Shown: positions 32,527-45,431, counted from the stretch's first letter. The stretch is 64,000 bases of DNA from Bromus sterilis (GCA_950022295.1 OX465595.1:220623770-220687769); one strand, 5' to 3'. Notes: a model not told the origin generated them from the letters alone. Made by a program: numbers and translations.

Positions 32527-33193
32527 ACATCCCCAAGATTAACTCCTGCTCGTCCTCAAGTACGTAAATGATAACACAGATAATTTCTGTGGTGACATGC
32601 TATCACACATATAAGAAGTTAAAGAAAAGCAAGTAAGATATGCAATTCAAGTGAAGACAAGAACAAGCAAGAGTCTATATCTAGTATTGAAACTAGAAAA
32701 GTAAGAACATAAAGGTGCAAGAGGTCTCGCTGTCCGTGACTCGAATGTCTCCAAATGGTGTTTGCGTGGAAGCAGTGGGAGATGGGTTTAGAGCATAAAA
32801 ATACTATATAGTTTAATTGAGAACTAAATATACTAAAACTTCACACTTGGTCTCCTTCGGAATCTTATTTTGACTCGTCCCTAGAACACTAGTCAGGTAC
32901 AAGTCAAACTGATCCTCTCCCTTTTGACTTTGAGCACTCATTGAATGGATGAGCGCAAGCTAGATATGTTGGCACTTAGGATGGAAATGAGAATAATGAA
33001 GGGGAAGGAAGACAAAAAAGGTGTGAGAGACTCACATCAATGAGGACAATCATAGGCGAGAGAAAGACAAATGATAGATATGATGTGAGGAGTAGGGATT
33101 GCCATGCAATGGATGCACATACGAGCTAAGGTAAGCTCTCCAATGGAACTAGTGGGGTTGCATCCAACTTGCCTGCTCATGAAGACCTAGAGC
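32527..33193 (-). other. Fam-B 3' internal region (copy 1)
   Basis: Reversed end of a Fam-B interior. On the minus strand it closes with GAGGACGAGCAGGAGTTAAT and CTTGGGGATGT before the LTR, the pre-LTR wording I associate with Athila-type Triticeae elements. Non-coding, and cut at 33193 by the tandem-duplication junction. Confidence 0.7.
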
Positions 33194-33288
33194 ACCCCAA
33201 GAACACCACCGAAGCAAAACCCAAAACCCAGAATACTGAAGCCTAAGTCCCATTGATCTGAGTAGATTCGAGATGACTTAGGTGAAAT

Positions 33289-36200
33289 TGTCGGGACCCG
33301 GGGTTAGCGTATGCAAGCCTCGCTACAACACAATCATATGGAGAGCCGAGAACCGTACCCACTTGTCTAAGCAGACAAGGCCAAGCACAGAACGTTCTCG
33401 AAAAGCATCGAACGTGAGGGGCATCCCATCCAGGCCGGATGATCAGTTGAAATAGGTCCTCATCGTCCACACACAAGTCTAAATGATATGGGTGCTGAAC
33501 TCCCATACTCATAGACAAGTCGCCTCAACCATACTATCGATTGTATTATAACCCTTACATAGACTTACTCCAGCCCGATCACTTAGTCGGGGTCTAGGGC
33601 GGGCTCGATCATACCTCAAAGTGTGCACGAGACAGAGTCTCGAACAATCACATCGCGATGCCCCAAGCTGCGCACATCTAAGGGCCACTTGGTGTATAAA
33701 AGACCGCCAGCCAGATCACAACTAAGGTCTCGAAAACCCATACTAAGACATGCATGTTATAAACATACACGCAGCAAACATGCCTTGTATGAACAACAGG
33801 TATCATTGCAATTCTCTACAAAGTATACATCTTTATTAAGAACTCTTACAGAGTGCACACAGAGATCACAAGCATGTGATCCAACATTACAACAAACAAG
33901 CGGAAGAAAAGTAGGTCTGAGTACAGACAAGTTTAACAAATGGCTTAGAGAAGCCTTATCTAAAAACAAGCCCTCCACGAGGGAACCAGTCGTCTGACTG
34001 GGATTACACTAGCTTGGTCTTGGTCTGAGTCTTCATTCTTCAAGCTTCGGTTAGAAGTCACCATCGGGGTCGGTGGGTTCATCTAAAACATAGATTAAGC
34101 AAACGTGAGTACAAAATCGTACTCAGCGAGACTTACATAGGAGCTATACTACTCATGCATATGTATCAAGGTAAAGAGAGGTGGGGTTTCACTTGCAGAA
34201 GTGCCAGCTTTGACTTGGCTAGTCCTGAACTACGAGTACCAGACTTGAGGTAAGAAGCGTACACGAGTCCACTACATCTCTTCAACCAATTACACCACTA
34301 TGGTTACTTCCTCGACTTCCCCACGAGAAGCACACCATAGTACTCACGCTTATCTTGGTGTGTTTTAGAAGTATCCAGTTCCAGTTGTCTAATAATCAAG
34401 CTAAGCTTTCCAAGCAGTCCTTAACCGCGGACGCGGCTATTCGAATAGTTCTGTTAACCCTGCAGGGGTGTACCGCTACACACACGTGTCATCAGTTACC
34501 GCCTTTTGCGTGTCACCATTCAAGAGATGACAGCGAGGATGCCACCACAACTGTTACCTCATAGCCGATCTAGTCCAAGAAAGCCGCCTACCTGGGTGGG
34601 CTACCACTATCGTGAACCCGGCCGGTTTACCGAAGTGGACCCATATGATGTGTGCGTGGTGCGTAAGACGGTCTCGGGTGAGCCGTTCTCTCACTTAGCA
34701 GCCAGGCCACAAACCTACCAGAACTCCGAACTATTGCGACATCTGTACATCGAAAGGGATGAGTTAATAGGTTGAGAGGGGTCAGTGAGCCCAATGTGTG
34801 GTTGTACTCTTCATCTTGGATCACCACACAAGAACTCGGACTTAGGGCGGTATTCCTACACAACCTCTCATCGTTCACCTTGTATTAGGGTAGATTCACC
34901 AACACAGTTTCACTTTCATCAACACCATGTTCACTATCATCCCGACTCACAAAAGAGTAACCTCATTGTATCACTAAGCATGCAATAAGCAGTAACAGTT
35001 GCAGGGGCCACTTGATATCAACCAACTCCTACATCTGCTAGGATTGTGGTTTGCTTACTACTGTGACAAGATGATAGGTCATGCAAAGGATATGGGTTCA
35101 ACTATGCGGTAGAAACGTTATCATGGTGATCATCCTAAACAATGCATAAGCGAGACATGAGAGGGAAGTGGGATTTTATCGACATGATCAATGGGGGTTT
35201 GCTTGCCTTGCTGACGAGGTTCGGGTTCAGGGTCTTCAACGAAGGGGGCTGCCTCCTGTTCCGGTTCCACCTCTACTCGACAAACAACAAACAAGGAAGC
35301 AATATAAATACAATGCACAAACACATGGTTGAAGGTTGAAACTTGATGTATATGTTTCTGATGTGTTTGGGCAATTCCATTTAAATGGAGTATATTGCAA
35401 ATTGAATTGCAAATTCAAACTCTAATTTGAATTCAAACTTAGCCAAGTTACATGTGACATTGTTTGATCAATTTGAAACATTTTGAATGGTGTATGATAT
35501 GCCTCTGAAGTGTGGTTGAAAAGTAGCATAATTCCATGGTCCAAGTTGCAAAATCATTTGAATTGAATTTGAATAAATGCCAAATAAATCAAATGACATA
35601 TGCTACTGGTCCCATTTTAAATTCAACTCAAACAAAGTTGAAAGTTGGATATTTGGATAGGTTATTTTCTCCTGATCATTTTTCATATATTATTTGTTCA
35701 ATTTGGAGTTAATATGAATTTTTTATGAATTATTGAAGTTTAAGCCTTTTTCTGGATTTTTCTGTATTATTTTAAATCTCTGGAAAAATGTTTTATTGCG
35801 TCATTGCTGCGTCAGCATGGCGTCAGCAGAGGGGCTGACCAGTGGGGCCGGGGTTTCAGCCACAGTGGGGTTAAACCCGTGGTTAATTAAATTGACAGGG
35901 GGTTATTAGGGCTGGGGGCCCCACCTGCCAGTGACTCTACGGGGGATTAGGGGGGGGGGGTTAGTGCTAACTAACCAGACCACGCCGGCGGTTAGCCGCC
36001 GGTGACCACGGCCACGGCGGCGCCTCACCGGAGCAATGCTCCAGGCCATCAGGGGGCTCACCAGGGGCACCATCCGGAAGCCCTCACGCGTGTGCACCTA
36101 GTGGGCCACACCAGGGACCTTGGGGCGGCCGGAGAGCACGCCGGCGACGAGAGGCCGCGGCGGCAGAAACACGGCAACGTCGGGAAGGCGCTCTGGAGCA

Positions 36201-37331
36201 CGCCTTTGACCGTGGCTTGGTGCAAAAGCTTGCTGGGGTGACCAGGAGTGTAGCAGGCTAGGCGGTTGGGGTGGTGGTGCACGGGAACAAGGGTGGCGTC
36301 GATCATGGCGACGCCATGCCCCTGCTCTCATGGCGGAACCGACTATGGCTTCAGAGGAGGTTCGGGACCAAGGGGGAAACACTCAGGAGCTCACCCCGAT
36401 TCTAGAAGTAGCAGAGGCAAGCTCGGGGAGGTTCTGTGGCGGAAGAATTCGGCGACGAACTCCGGCGGTCGTAGAGGAAGAAGAACTTGCGATTTGCGGG
36501 CTCCCGTGGCTCCGGCCTCCTGATTTCTTGCGGGGTGGCGAAGTCGAAGGTTGCGAGCACGAAGGACATGCTCTCGAGGCCTAGCGTTGGCTCGGGCCAC
36601 GCGTTTTCATGGCTGCGCTCTGTGGTGTGCTTCGGGCGTCGACGAACTCACGCGGGAAGAAGAGAGAGACGACCAGGAGAGGGGGGGGAAGGATAGGGAA
36701 GCCCTGGGGCGTCTCCAGGCGACGTGTAGAGTACGGGGGAGGGCTCGGCAAGCAGGAGGTGGAAAGGGGGGCGCCGGCATGCGCTCCACGGCGACAGCCT
36801 CCTGGCGCTGGGGAAGAAGACAAGCCCGTGGTGGGCTTGGATCGGGGGGGGGGTTAAGTTGGGCCAGAAACCCAGATAAGGCCCCTTTCTTTATTCTTTC
36901 TGTTTTCTATTTTCTGCTTTATGGTTTGCTTTGAAAAAAAATAGCAAAGCATTTTTATTAAATACCCAACTAATTTTATAATTACTAGGTGACCAGTAGC
37001 TAGTCACTTGTGGAGTTTGAGCATTTTTGAAATTCAAAACATTTGAATTTGAAATCAAATAGGGGTCAAATTTAATTTCCAGAGTACATTTTGAATTTTT
37101 GGATATTCCATGGGCATGGGAAAATACCCAAACCACTTTTAAAATGATCAGCATCATTTATAGGAATTTTCCAAATGTTCAAATGATTTTTGGAAAAAGA
37201 TTTTTATCTGGCCATTTGAATTAATTTCTCAGGGCTTTGTGCTTCCCCATTTTTGAATTTTCTTTTCAAATTTTTACATGATGCAAAGAGACTTGCTAAT
37301 CCTAGCACATACCTAACTTGGGGTTGTGACA
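33289..37331 (-). mobile_element. Chromo-1 3' LTR (4043 bp)
   Basis: On the plus strand runs from TGTCGGGACCC to TTGTGACA (minus strand TGTCACAACC...). Contains a GC-rich block (35900-36850) that yields several long overlapping ORFs on both strands. They show no domain and follow composition, so they are not called as genes. Confidence 0.88.
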
Positions 37332-37374
37332 ACTCGCCCCCACTCAAAAGAATCTCGTCCCGAGATTCAGAAGT
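37332..37374 (-). promoter_or_regulatory. Chromo-1 polypurine tract and pre-PPT palindrome
   Basis: Minus strand: AATCTCGGGACGAGATT, then GAGTGGGGGCGAGT immediately before the LTR start TGTCACAAC. The palindromic ATCTCGGGACGAGAT recurs as ATCTCGGGACAAGAT at 27224-27239 in Fam-A. Confidence 0.7.
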
Positions 37375-40212
37375 CTACGGGAGGAAGGAGGGGTACTCGG
37401 CACGAAGACAGTCTTCTCTTTCCCACGTAGCTTCTTTCTCGGAGTGGTGTGACCACTGAACTTTCAGAAACTTGATCTTCTTTCGGCGAGTGACACGCTC
37501 TGCTGAATCAAGAATACGAACAGGTTATTCTCGATAAGAAAGGTCATCTTGTAGATCAAGCGTTTCATGGCTGACTTCGCGGATGGGGTCCTTGAAGCAA
37601 CGCCTGAGTTGTGACACGTGGAATACATCATGTACTCGGAAAAGGTGAGGGGGTAGTTCAAGTTGGTAGGCAACTTCTCCACATTTAGCGAGAATGCGGA
37701 AAGGTCCGATGTAACGTGGGGCCAACTTGCCTTTGATACCGAATCGTTGGGTTCCCTTCAGAGGAGTAACCCGGAGGTAAGCCTTCTCATCCAGATTGTA
37801 GCTTTCTTGCCTATGATGACGATCATAGTACCTTTTCTGATGAGATTGGGCTGCTTTCAATTGATCAAAAACAATGCGAACTTGCTCTTCTGCTTCCTTG
37901 ATCATGTCCGGTCCAAAGAATTGTCTTTCACCAGTTTCTGACCAGTTTAAAGGTGTTCGACATCGTCGTCCATAAAGGAGTTCAAAAGGAGCCATGTTCA
38001 GACTAGATTGGAAACTATTGTTATAAGAAAATTCGGCGAATGGAAGAGAATTCTCCCAATTCTTTCCGAATGAGATAACACAAGCTCTGAGCATGTCTTC
38101 CAAAATTTGGTTAACCCTTTCGACTTGACCGCTAGATTGAGAATGGAAAGCCGTACTAAAGGAGAGATGAGTTCCCATAGCATGTTGTAAGCTTCCCCAA
38201 AATCTAGAGGTGAAAAGGCTACCACGATCAGAATTGATTTCCAAAGGAACACCGTGAAGGGATACAATCCTAGAGATGTACAAGTCTGCTAACTGGCTAG
38301 CAGTTATAGGCTCGCGAACCGGAAGGAAGTGAGCAACTTTGGATAGTCTATCTATGACAACGAAGATGGCATTGTTTCCTTTCTGGGTTTTTGGAAAGCC
38401 GGTGATGAAGTCCATACCGACTTTGTCCCATTTCCACTCGGGAATAGACAAAGGTTGAAGTGTACCAGCAGGTCTTTGATGTTCTGCCTTAATGCGACGA
38501 CAAACATCACATTCGGCAACAAATTGAGCAATGTCTCTCTTCATCCTAGTCCACCAAAATCTCTGGCGTAGATCTCGGTACATTTTTGTGCTACCGGGAT
38601 GAATTGAGAGGGGTGTGTCATGGGCTTCCTTGAGGATGAGTTGCCTTAGTTCCCTATTCTTAGGTACTACCAAACAATTTTCAAAGAATACCGTTCCCTT
38701 GCTATCTGTGGAGAAACATTTAGCAACTCCGCTAGCAATGTTCTCCTTGATCCGACGAACACCTCGTGCACGCCTTTGGGCAACTATGATTTGATCCTCA
38801 AGAGTTGGTTTTGCCACCAAGGTAGAAAGATAGCCATGAGGAACAACCTCAAGATTGAGCTTGCGAAAGTCCTCATGAAGAAGTGGTTGATACTGTTGTA
38901 ACATGAGGTTGTTACAATACGACTTACGACTTAGTGCATCAGCCATGACATTGGCTTTGCCTAGGGTGTAAGAAATTCCTACGTCGTAATCTTTTATCAA
39001 CTCAATCCAGCGTCTTTGCCTGAGATTAAGATCTGGCTGGGTGAAAATATATTTGAGGCTTTGGTGGTCGGAATAGATCTCACAACGATTACCAAGGAGG
39101 TAATGTCGCCAAGTTGTTAGGGCATGAACTACGGCAGCGAGTTCCAGGTCATGGGTAGGATAGTTTTCTTCATGTGGCCGCAACTGGCGTGAAGCATAAG
39201 CTACCACATGTCGATCTTGCATAAGTATGCATCCTAACCCTTGCCGTGATGCGTCACAATAGATCTCGAAATCCTTTTTGGTGTCTGGAGGTGCAAGTAC
39301 AAGTGCAGAAGTCAATCTTCTTTCTAGCTCTTGAAAGCTTTCCTCGCACTTGGAAGTCCATAAGAATTTCTTATCTTTCTTGAGGAGTTCAGTAAGAGGC
39401 TTTGCAACTTTAGAAAAGTTCTCGACGAAGCGACGGGAATAGCTGGCTAGGCCAAGAAAACTCCTAAATTGCTTAACCGATTCAGGTGGAGTCCAGTCAA
39501 GGACGGCCTGAACTCTCTCGGGATTCACAGCAATGCCTTTTGCAGAAATCACGTGGCCTAAGTAGGTCACTTCTGGTAGCCAAAATTCACACTTGGAGAA
39601 TTTAGCATACGGGGGATGCTCTCTAAGTTTCATCAATACCAGCCTTAGGTGTTCGGCATGTTCTTCTTCGTTCTTCGAGTAGATGAGAATGTCATCAAGA
39701 TAAACTACAACAAATTTATCTAGGTACTCCATGAAGATCGAATTCCTCATGCGTGAGAAAGTGGCGGGGGCATTGGTTAAACCAAAGGACATGACGGTGT
39801 ACTCGTAAAGACCATAACGAGTAGTAAAAGCCGTCTTGGGAATGTCCTCGCTTCGGATCTTGATTTGATGATAACCTAATCTCAAATCCATCTTGAAGAA
39901 GACAGAGGATCCAGCAAGTTGATCATAAAGATCATTGATCCTGGGCAGTGGGTACTTGTTCTTTATCGTCGCAAGATTTAGCGGGCGATAGCCTACGCAC
40001 ATCCTTTCTGTTCCATCTTTCTTCGTTACAAACAGAACGGGGCAACCCCATGGCGATGAGCTAGGGCGGATGAAGCCTTTTGCCAACGAAACATCAAGTT
40101 GGATTTTTAGCTCAGCTAACTCATGTGGGGCCATTTTGTATGGGCATTTAGAAATTGGTGCGGTTCCTGGGGCAAGATCCACTATAAACTCTACACATCT
40201 ATCGGGTGGCTA
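37375..40212 (-). pseudogene. pol: Chromo-1 Pol: RT, RNase H, integrase, chromodomain (one internal stop)
   Basis: The open part spans 40182-37528 (885 codons) and similarity continues upstream to about 40212 (PPDRCVEF wording), where a TAG closes the frame. RT: KMDLRLGYHQ with the first Asp, and YLDDILIYS as the catalytic core (residues 161-169 from 40182). RNase H: IYCDAS, LELAAVVHAL, IYSDHQSL and VMADALSR. Integrase: CDVC zinc pair, VGMDFI, NSDRGS and GQVERVN (D, D, E). The open frame stops at TAA 37527-37525. In the same frame beyond it lies a chromodomain (VRILDSAERVTRRKK, KVQWSHHSEKEATWE) ending TAG at 37375. The chromodomain guides integration in this clade. With gag, protease and the RT start missing, the element cannot be autonomous. 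Confidence 0.9.
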
Positions 40213-40860
40213 GGTTTAAGGAGTTGGATTTCTGGATAGCTTCCTAGAGGATGACCAAGGTTTACTAGGGGCTACAACAGATATGTCAGAGTAGAAAAGT
40301 ACCCCAACACGATGGTTAGTGTGGTTCTTCTGGCTAGAAGACATCTAAAGTGGGAGGAAGAACTGCAATTGAATCACTATAGGTTTCTAGAAGAAAACCT
40401 ACATCAAACACTATGGAACTGTCGGGCATGCCACCTAGAAAAACTTCTGGAAGGACATCCGAAATAGAGGGAAAGATTTTGCAAACGCATCAGATTATGA
40501 AGAAACCTGGAATGATTTGGACAGCATAACGGCTGTACTTGCAAGAAAACAATTTTCTTTCAATGTAGATACATCACTTACATAATACGATGTAAGAAAT
40601 CAGCATTAGAACAATGCTAGGAAAACCGGACACAACTTTCCTACGGCTATAAGGAAGTAAACAACGAGATGTTCTAATCAGACAGAGGAGAGCCTAGTCC
40701 TATCTTCCCGTAGAATAAGATGAGGGTGACTCAGAACTCAGAACGAAGGGGGTAAGGAGAAAAAAGAAGCCTTACGTTGTTCCCTTATATACCCAGAGTA
40801 ACTATAGAACTATAGCAAGCTAGACTCGACTTCGGCCAAGGCTGATAATCTTACAGTCAG
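40213..40860 (-). other. Chromo-1 leader and deleted gag/protease region
   Basis: About 650 bp lie between the PBS and the first recognisable RT codons, where gag and protease (normally over 1.5 kb) should be. The leader motif TGGCCGAAGTCGAGTCTA is at 40838-40821. A TATATAA-like run lies near 40792. The rest contains stop-ridden frames without Gag motifs, so the deletion breakpoints lie in this interval. Confidence 0.6.
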
Positions 40861-40866
40861 TCCTGC

Positions 40867-40878
40867 TCTGATACCAAG
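40867..40878 (-). promoter_or_regulatory. Chromo-1 primer-binding site (initiator tRNA-Met)
   Basis: GCTCTGATACCA on the plus strand, i.e. TGGTATCAGAGC on the minus strand, 2-3 bp inside the LTR boundary at 40881. Confidence 0.9.
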
Positions 40879-40880
40879 TC

Positions 40881-43800
40881 TGTCGGGACCCGGGGTTAGC
40901 GTATGCAAGCCTCGCTACAACACAATCATATGGAGAGCCGAGAACCGTACCCACTTGTCTAAGAAGACAAGGCCAAGCACAGAACGTTCTCGGAAAGCAT
41001 CGAACGTGAGGGGCATCCCATCCAGGCCGGATGATCAACTGAAATGGGTCCTCATCGTACGCACACAAGTCTAAATGATATGGGTGGTGAACTCCCATAC
41101 TCATAGACAAGTCGCCTCAACCATACTATCGATTGTATTATAACCCTTACATAGACTTACTCCAGCCCGATCACTTAGTCGGGGTCTAGGGCGGGCTCGA
41201 TCATACCTCAAAGTGTGCACGAGACAGAGTTTCAAACAATCACATCGCGATGCCCCAAGCTGCGCACATCTAAGGGCCACTTGGTGTATAAAAGACCGCC
41301 AGCCAGATCACAACTAAGGTCTCGAAAACCCATACTAAGACATGCATGTTATAAACATACACGCAGCAAACATGCCTTGTATGAACAACAGGTATCATTG
41401 CAATTCTCTACAAAGTATACATCTTTATTAAGAACTCTTACAGAGTGCACACAGAGATCACAAGCATGTGATCCAACATTACAACAAACAAGCGGAAGAA
41501 AAGTAGGTCTGAGTACAGACAAGTTTAACAAATGGCTTAGAGAAGCCTTATCTAAAAACAAGCCCTCCACGAGGGAACCAGTCGTCTGACTGGGATTACA
41601 CTAGCTTGGTCTTGGTCTGAGTCTTCATTCTTCAAGCTTCGGTTAGAAGTCACCATCGGGGTCGGTGGGTTCATCTAAAACATAGATTAAGCAAACGTGA
41701 GTACAAAATCGTACTCAGCGAGACTTACATAGGAGCTATACTACTCATGCATATGTATCAAGGTAAAGAGAGGTGGGGTTTCACTTGCAGAAGTGCCAAC
41801 TTTGACTTGGCTAGTCCTGAACTACGAGTACCAGACTTGAGGTAAGAAGCGTACACGAGTCCACTACATCTCTTCAACCAATTACACCACTATGGTTACT
41901 TCCTCGACTTCCCCACGAGAAGCACACCATAGTACTCACGCTTATCTTGGTGTGTTTTAGAAGTATCCAGTTCCAGTTGTCTAATAATCAAGCTAAGCTT
42001 TCCAAGCAGTCCTTAACCGCGGACGCGGCTATTCGAATAGTTCTGTTAACCCTGCAGGGGTGTACCGCTACACACACGTGTCATCAGTTACCGCCTTTTG
42101 CGTGTCACCATTCAAGAGATGACAGCGAGGATGCCACCACAACTGTTACCTCATAGCCGATCTAGTCCAAGAAAGCCGCCTACCTGGGTGGGCTACCACT
42201 ATCGTGAACCCGGCCGGTTTACCGAAGTGGACCCATATGATGTGTGCGTGGTGCGTAAGACGGTCTCGGGTGAGCCGTTCTCTCACTTAGCAGCCAGGCC
42301 ACAAACCTACCAGAACTCCGAACTATTGCGACATCTGTACATCGAAAGGGATGAGTTAATAGGTTGAGAGGGGTCAGTGAGCCCAATGTGTGGTTGTACT
42401 CTTCATCTTGGATCACCACACAAGAACTCGGACTTAGGGCGGTATTCCTACACAACCTCTCATCGTTCACCTTGTATTAGGGTAGATTCACCAACACAGT
42501 TTCACTTTCATCAACACCATGTTCACTATCATCCCGACTCACAAAAGAGTAACCTCATTGTATCACTAAGCATGCAATAAGCAGTAACAGTTGCAGGGGC
42601 CACTTGATATCAACCAACTCCTACATCTGCTAGGATTGTGGTTTGCTTACTACTGTGACAAGATGATAGGTCATGCAAAGGATATGGGTTCAACTATGCG
42701 GTAGAAACGTTATCATGGTGATCATCCTAAACAATGCATAAGCGAGACATGAGAGGGAAGTGGGATTTTATCGACATGATCAATGGGGGTTTGCTTGCCT
42801 TGCTGACGAGGTTCGGGTTCAGGGTCTTCAACGAAGGGGGCTGCCTCCTGTTCCGGTTCCACCTCTACTCGACAAACAACAAACAAGGAAGCAATATAAA
42901 TACAATGCACAAACACATGGTTGAAGGTTGAAACTTGATGTATATGTTTCTGATGTGTTTGGGCAATTCCATTTAAATGGAGTATATTGCAAATTGAATT
43001 GCAAATTCAAACTCTAATTTGAATTCAAACTTAGCCAAGTTACATGTGACATTGTTTGATCAATTTGAAACATTTTGAATGGTGTATGATATGCCTCTGA
43101 AGTGTGGTTGAAAAGTAGCATAATTCCATGGTCCAAGTTGCAAAATCATTTGAATTGAATTTGAATAAATTCCAAATAAATCAAATGACATATGCTACTG
43201 GTCCCATTTTAAATTCAACTCAAACAAAGTTGAAAGTTGGATATTTGGATAGGTTATTTTCTCCTGATCATTTTTCATATATTATTTGTTCAATTTGGAG
43301 TTAATATGAATTTTCTATGAATTATTGAAGTTTAAGCCTTTTTCTGGATTTTTCTGTATTATTTTAAATCTCTGGAAAAATGTTTTATTGCGTCATTGCT
43401 GCGTCAGCATGGCATCAGCAGAGGGGCTGACCAGTGGGGCCGGGGTGTCAGCCACAGTGGGGTTAAACCCGTGGTTAATTAAATTGACAGGGGGTTATTA
43501 GGGCTGGGGGCCCCACCTGTCAGTGACTGTACGGGGGATTAGGGGGGGGGGGGGTTAGTGCTAACTAACCAGACCACGCCGGCGGTTAGCCGCCGGTGAC
43601 CACGGCCACGGCGACGCCTCACCGGAGCAACGCTCCAGGCCATCAGGGGGCTCACCAGGGGCACCATCCGGAAGCCCTCACGTGTGCGCACCTAGTGGGC
43701 CACACCAGGGACCTTGGGGCGGCCGGAGAGCACGCCGGCGACGAGAGGCCGCGGCGGCAGAAACACGGCGACGTCGGGAAGGCGCTCTGGAGCATGCCTT

Positions 43801-44922
43801 TGACTGTGGCTTGGTGCAAAAGCTTGCTGGGGTGACCAGGAGTGTAGCAGGCTAGGCGGTTGGGGTGGTGGTGCACGGGAACAAGGGTGGCGTCGATCAT
43901 GGCGACGCCATGCCCCTGCTCTCATGGCGGAACCGGCTATGGCTTCAGAGGAGGTGCGGGACCAAGGGGGAAACACTCAGGAGCTCACCCCGATTCTAGA
44001 AGTAGCAGAGGCAAGCTCGGGGAGGTTCTGTGGCGGAAGAATTCGTCGACGAACTCCGGCGGCCGTAGAGGAAGAAGAACTTGCGATTTGCGGGCTCCCG
44101 TGGCTCCGGCCTCCTTATTTCTTGCGGGGTGGCGAAGTCGAAGGTTGCGAGCACGAAGGACATGCTCTCGAGGCCTAGCGTTGGCTCGGGCCACACGTTT
44201 CCATGGCTGCGCTCTGTGGTGTTCTTCGGGCGTCGACGAACTCACGCGGGAAGAAGAGAGAGACGAGCAGGAGAGGGGGGGGGAAGGATAGGGCAGCCCT
44301 GGGGCGTCTCCAGGCGACGTGTAGAGTACGGGGGAGGGCTCGGCAAGCAGGAGGTGGAAAGGGGGGCGCCGGCATGCGCTCCACGGCGACAGCCTCCTGG
44401 CGCTGGGGAAGAAGACAAGCCCGTGGTGGGCTTGGGCCGGGGGGGTTAAGTTGGGCCAGAAACCCAGGTAAGGCCCCTTTCTTTATTCTTTCTGTTTTCT
44501 ATTTTCTGCTTTATGTTTTGCTTTGAAAAAAATAGCAAAGCATTTTTATTAAATGCCCAACTAATTTTATAATTCCTAGGTGACCAGTAGCTAGTCACTT
44601 GTGGAATTTGAGCATTTTTGAAATTCAAAACATTTGAATTTCAAATCAAATAGGGGTCAAATTTACTTTCCAGAGCACATTTTGAATTTTTGGATATTCC
44701 ATGGGCATGGGAAAATACCCAAACCACTTTTAAAATGATCAACATCATTTATAGGAATTTTCCAAATGTTCAAATGATTTTTGGAAAAAGATTTTTATCT
44801 GGCCATTTGAATTAATTTCTCAGGGCTTTCTGCTTCCCCATTTTTGACTTTTCTTTTGAAATTTTTACATGATGCAAAGGGACTTGCTAATCCTAGCACA
44901 TACCTAACTTGGGATTGTGACA
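40881..44922 (-). mobile_element. Chromo-1 5' LTR (4042 bp)
   Basis: Pair of 33289-37331. A stretch equivalent to 33660-35200 is nearly free of differences, while the first 380 bp have about ten. Ends TTGTGACA at 44922, then ACTCTTGCTCGC, the Fam-C LTR continuing. Confidence 0.88.
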
Positions 44923-45431
44923 ACTCTTGCTCGCATTTTTATCTTTGATAACTGCAATTCTCCTAGACGGTTAGAGCGTCGACTTCAGAGAGCGGAGAGT
45001 GATTGTCGCCTCGAAGATCAAGTCTGTCAAAGGTTTCGGAGATTTCCTTGATAATCTACCTGAGTCAAAACTGACCAAGCTCAAAGAGATTGGTGTAGTG
45101 GAGCAACGGACGGAGAGAGATTTAATCTACGTGTTCAATCACCAGTCCCTCCAACCAGACGTAGCGCTTTGTAGAGCGTGAACTGGTCGAACAAATATCG
45201 CCGAGTCACAATTCATTTTACTTCAAGCATTTACCTTCCGCATTGCATTTGCTTCCCAGTTATGCTTCAATGTGTTTTGATTCACTGCATTTAGTTTCTC
45301 TTCCAGTTTTACTTCCCTGTCGATTGTTTCTGCTTCCCTGTTCCGCTTTACTTATGCTTCACCTCAAAGTTTCAGCCAAAATTTTGAAGTGATCATTCAC
45401 CCCCTCCCCCTCTGATCACATACTTGGACTT
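44923..45431 (+). mobile_element. Fam-C LTR (copy 2), right part
   Basis: Continuation of 33194-33288 after Chromo-1. It matches 15690-16199 nearly base for base, including CTCCAACCAGACGTAG and the end GATCACATACTTGGACTT. Confidence 0.8.

Larger units (their letters stand above)
15599..33193. repeat. Tandem duplication, copy 1 (2.9-kb unit, interrupted by Fam-A)
   Basis: The unit runs from ACCCCAAGAACACC (Fam-C LTR) through a Fam-B LTR into Fam-B internal DNA, ending GACCTAGAGC. Without the Fam-A insertion it measures about 2.9 kb. Copy 2 follows head-to-tail at 33194. Copy 1 contains the empty site for Chromo-1 at about 15689 (GGTGAAAGCTTGCTAGCC). Confidence 0.85.
33289..44922 (-). mobile_element. 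Chromo-1, chromovirus (Tekay-like Ty3/gypsy), gag-deleted
   Basis: Two near-identical LTRs (33289-37331 and 40881-44922) bracket a 3.55-kb interior with a PBS at the right and a purine-rich tract at the left, so the element lies on the minus strand. The interior has pol from RT to chromodomain, but no gag, protease or RT N-terminus. The LTRs differ at roughly one in a hundred positions by eye, so insertion is relatively recent. Flanks are GAAAT (left) and ACTCT (right), not a perfect 5-bp duplication. Confidence 0.85.

Noticed and set aside
36002..36934. Clusters of 80-140-residue ORFs in the Chromo-1 LTRs (also 43596-44526)
   Set aside because: They are inside LTRs, occur on both strands, lack domains, and differ by indels between the two LTRs without frame preservation.
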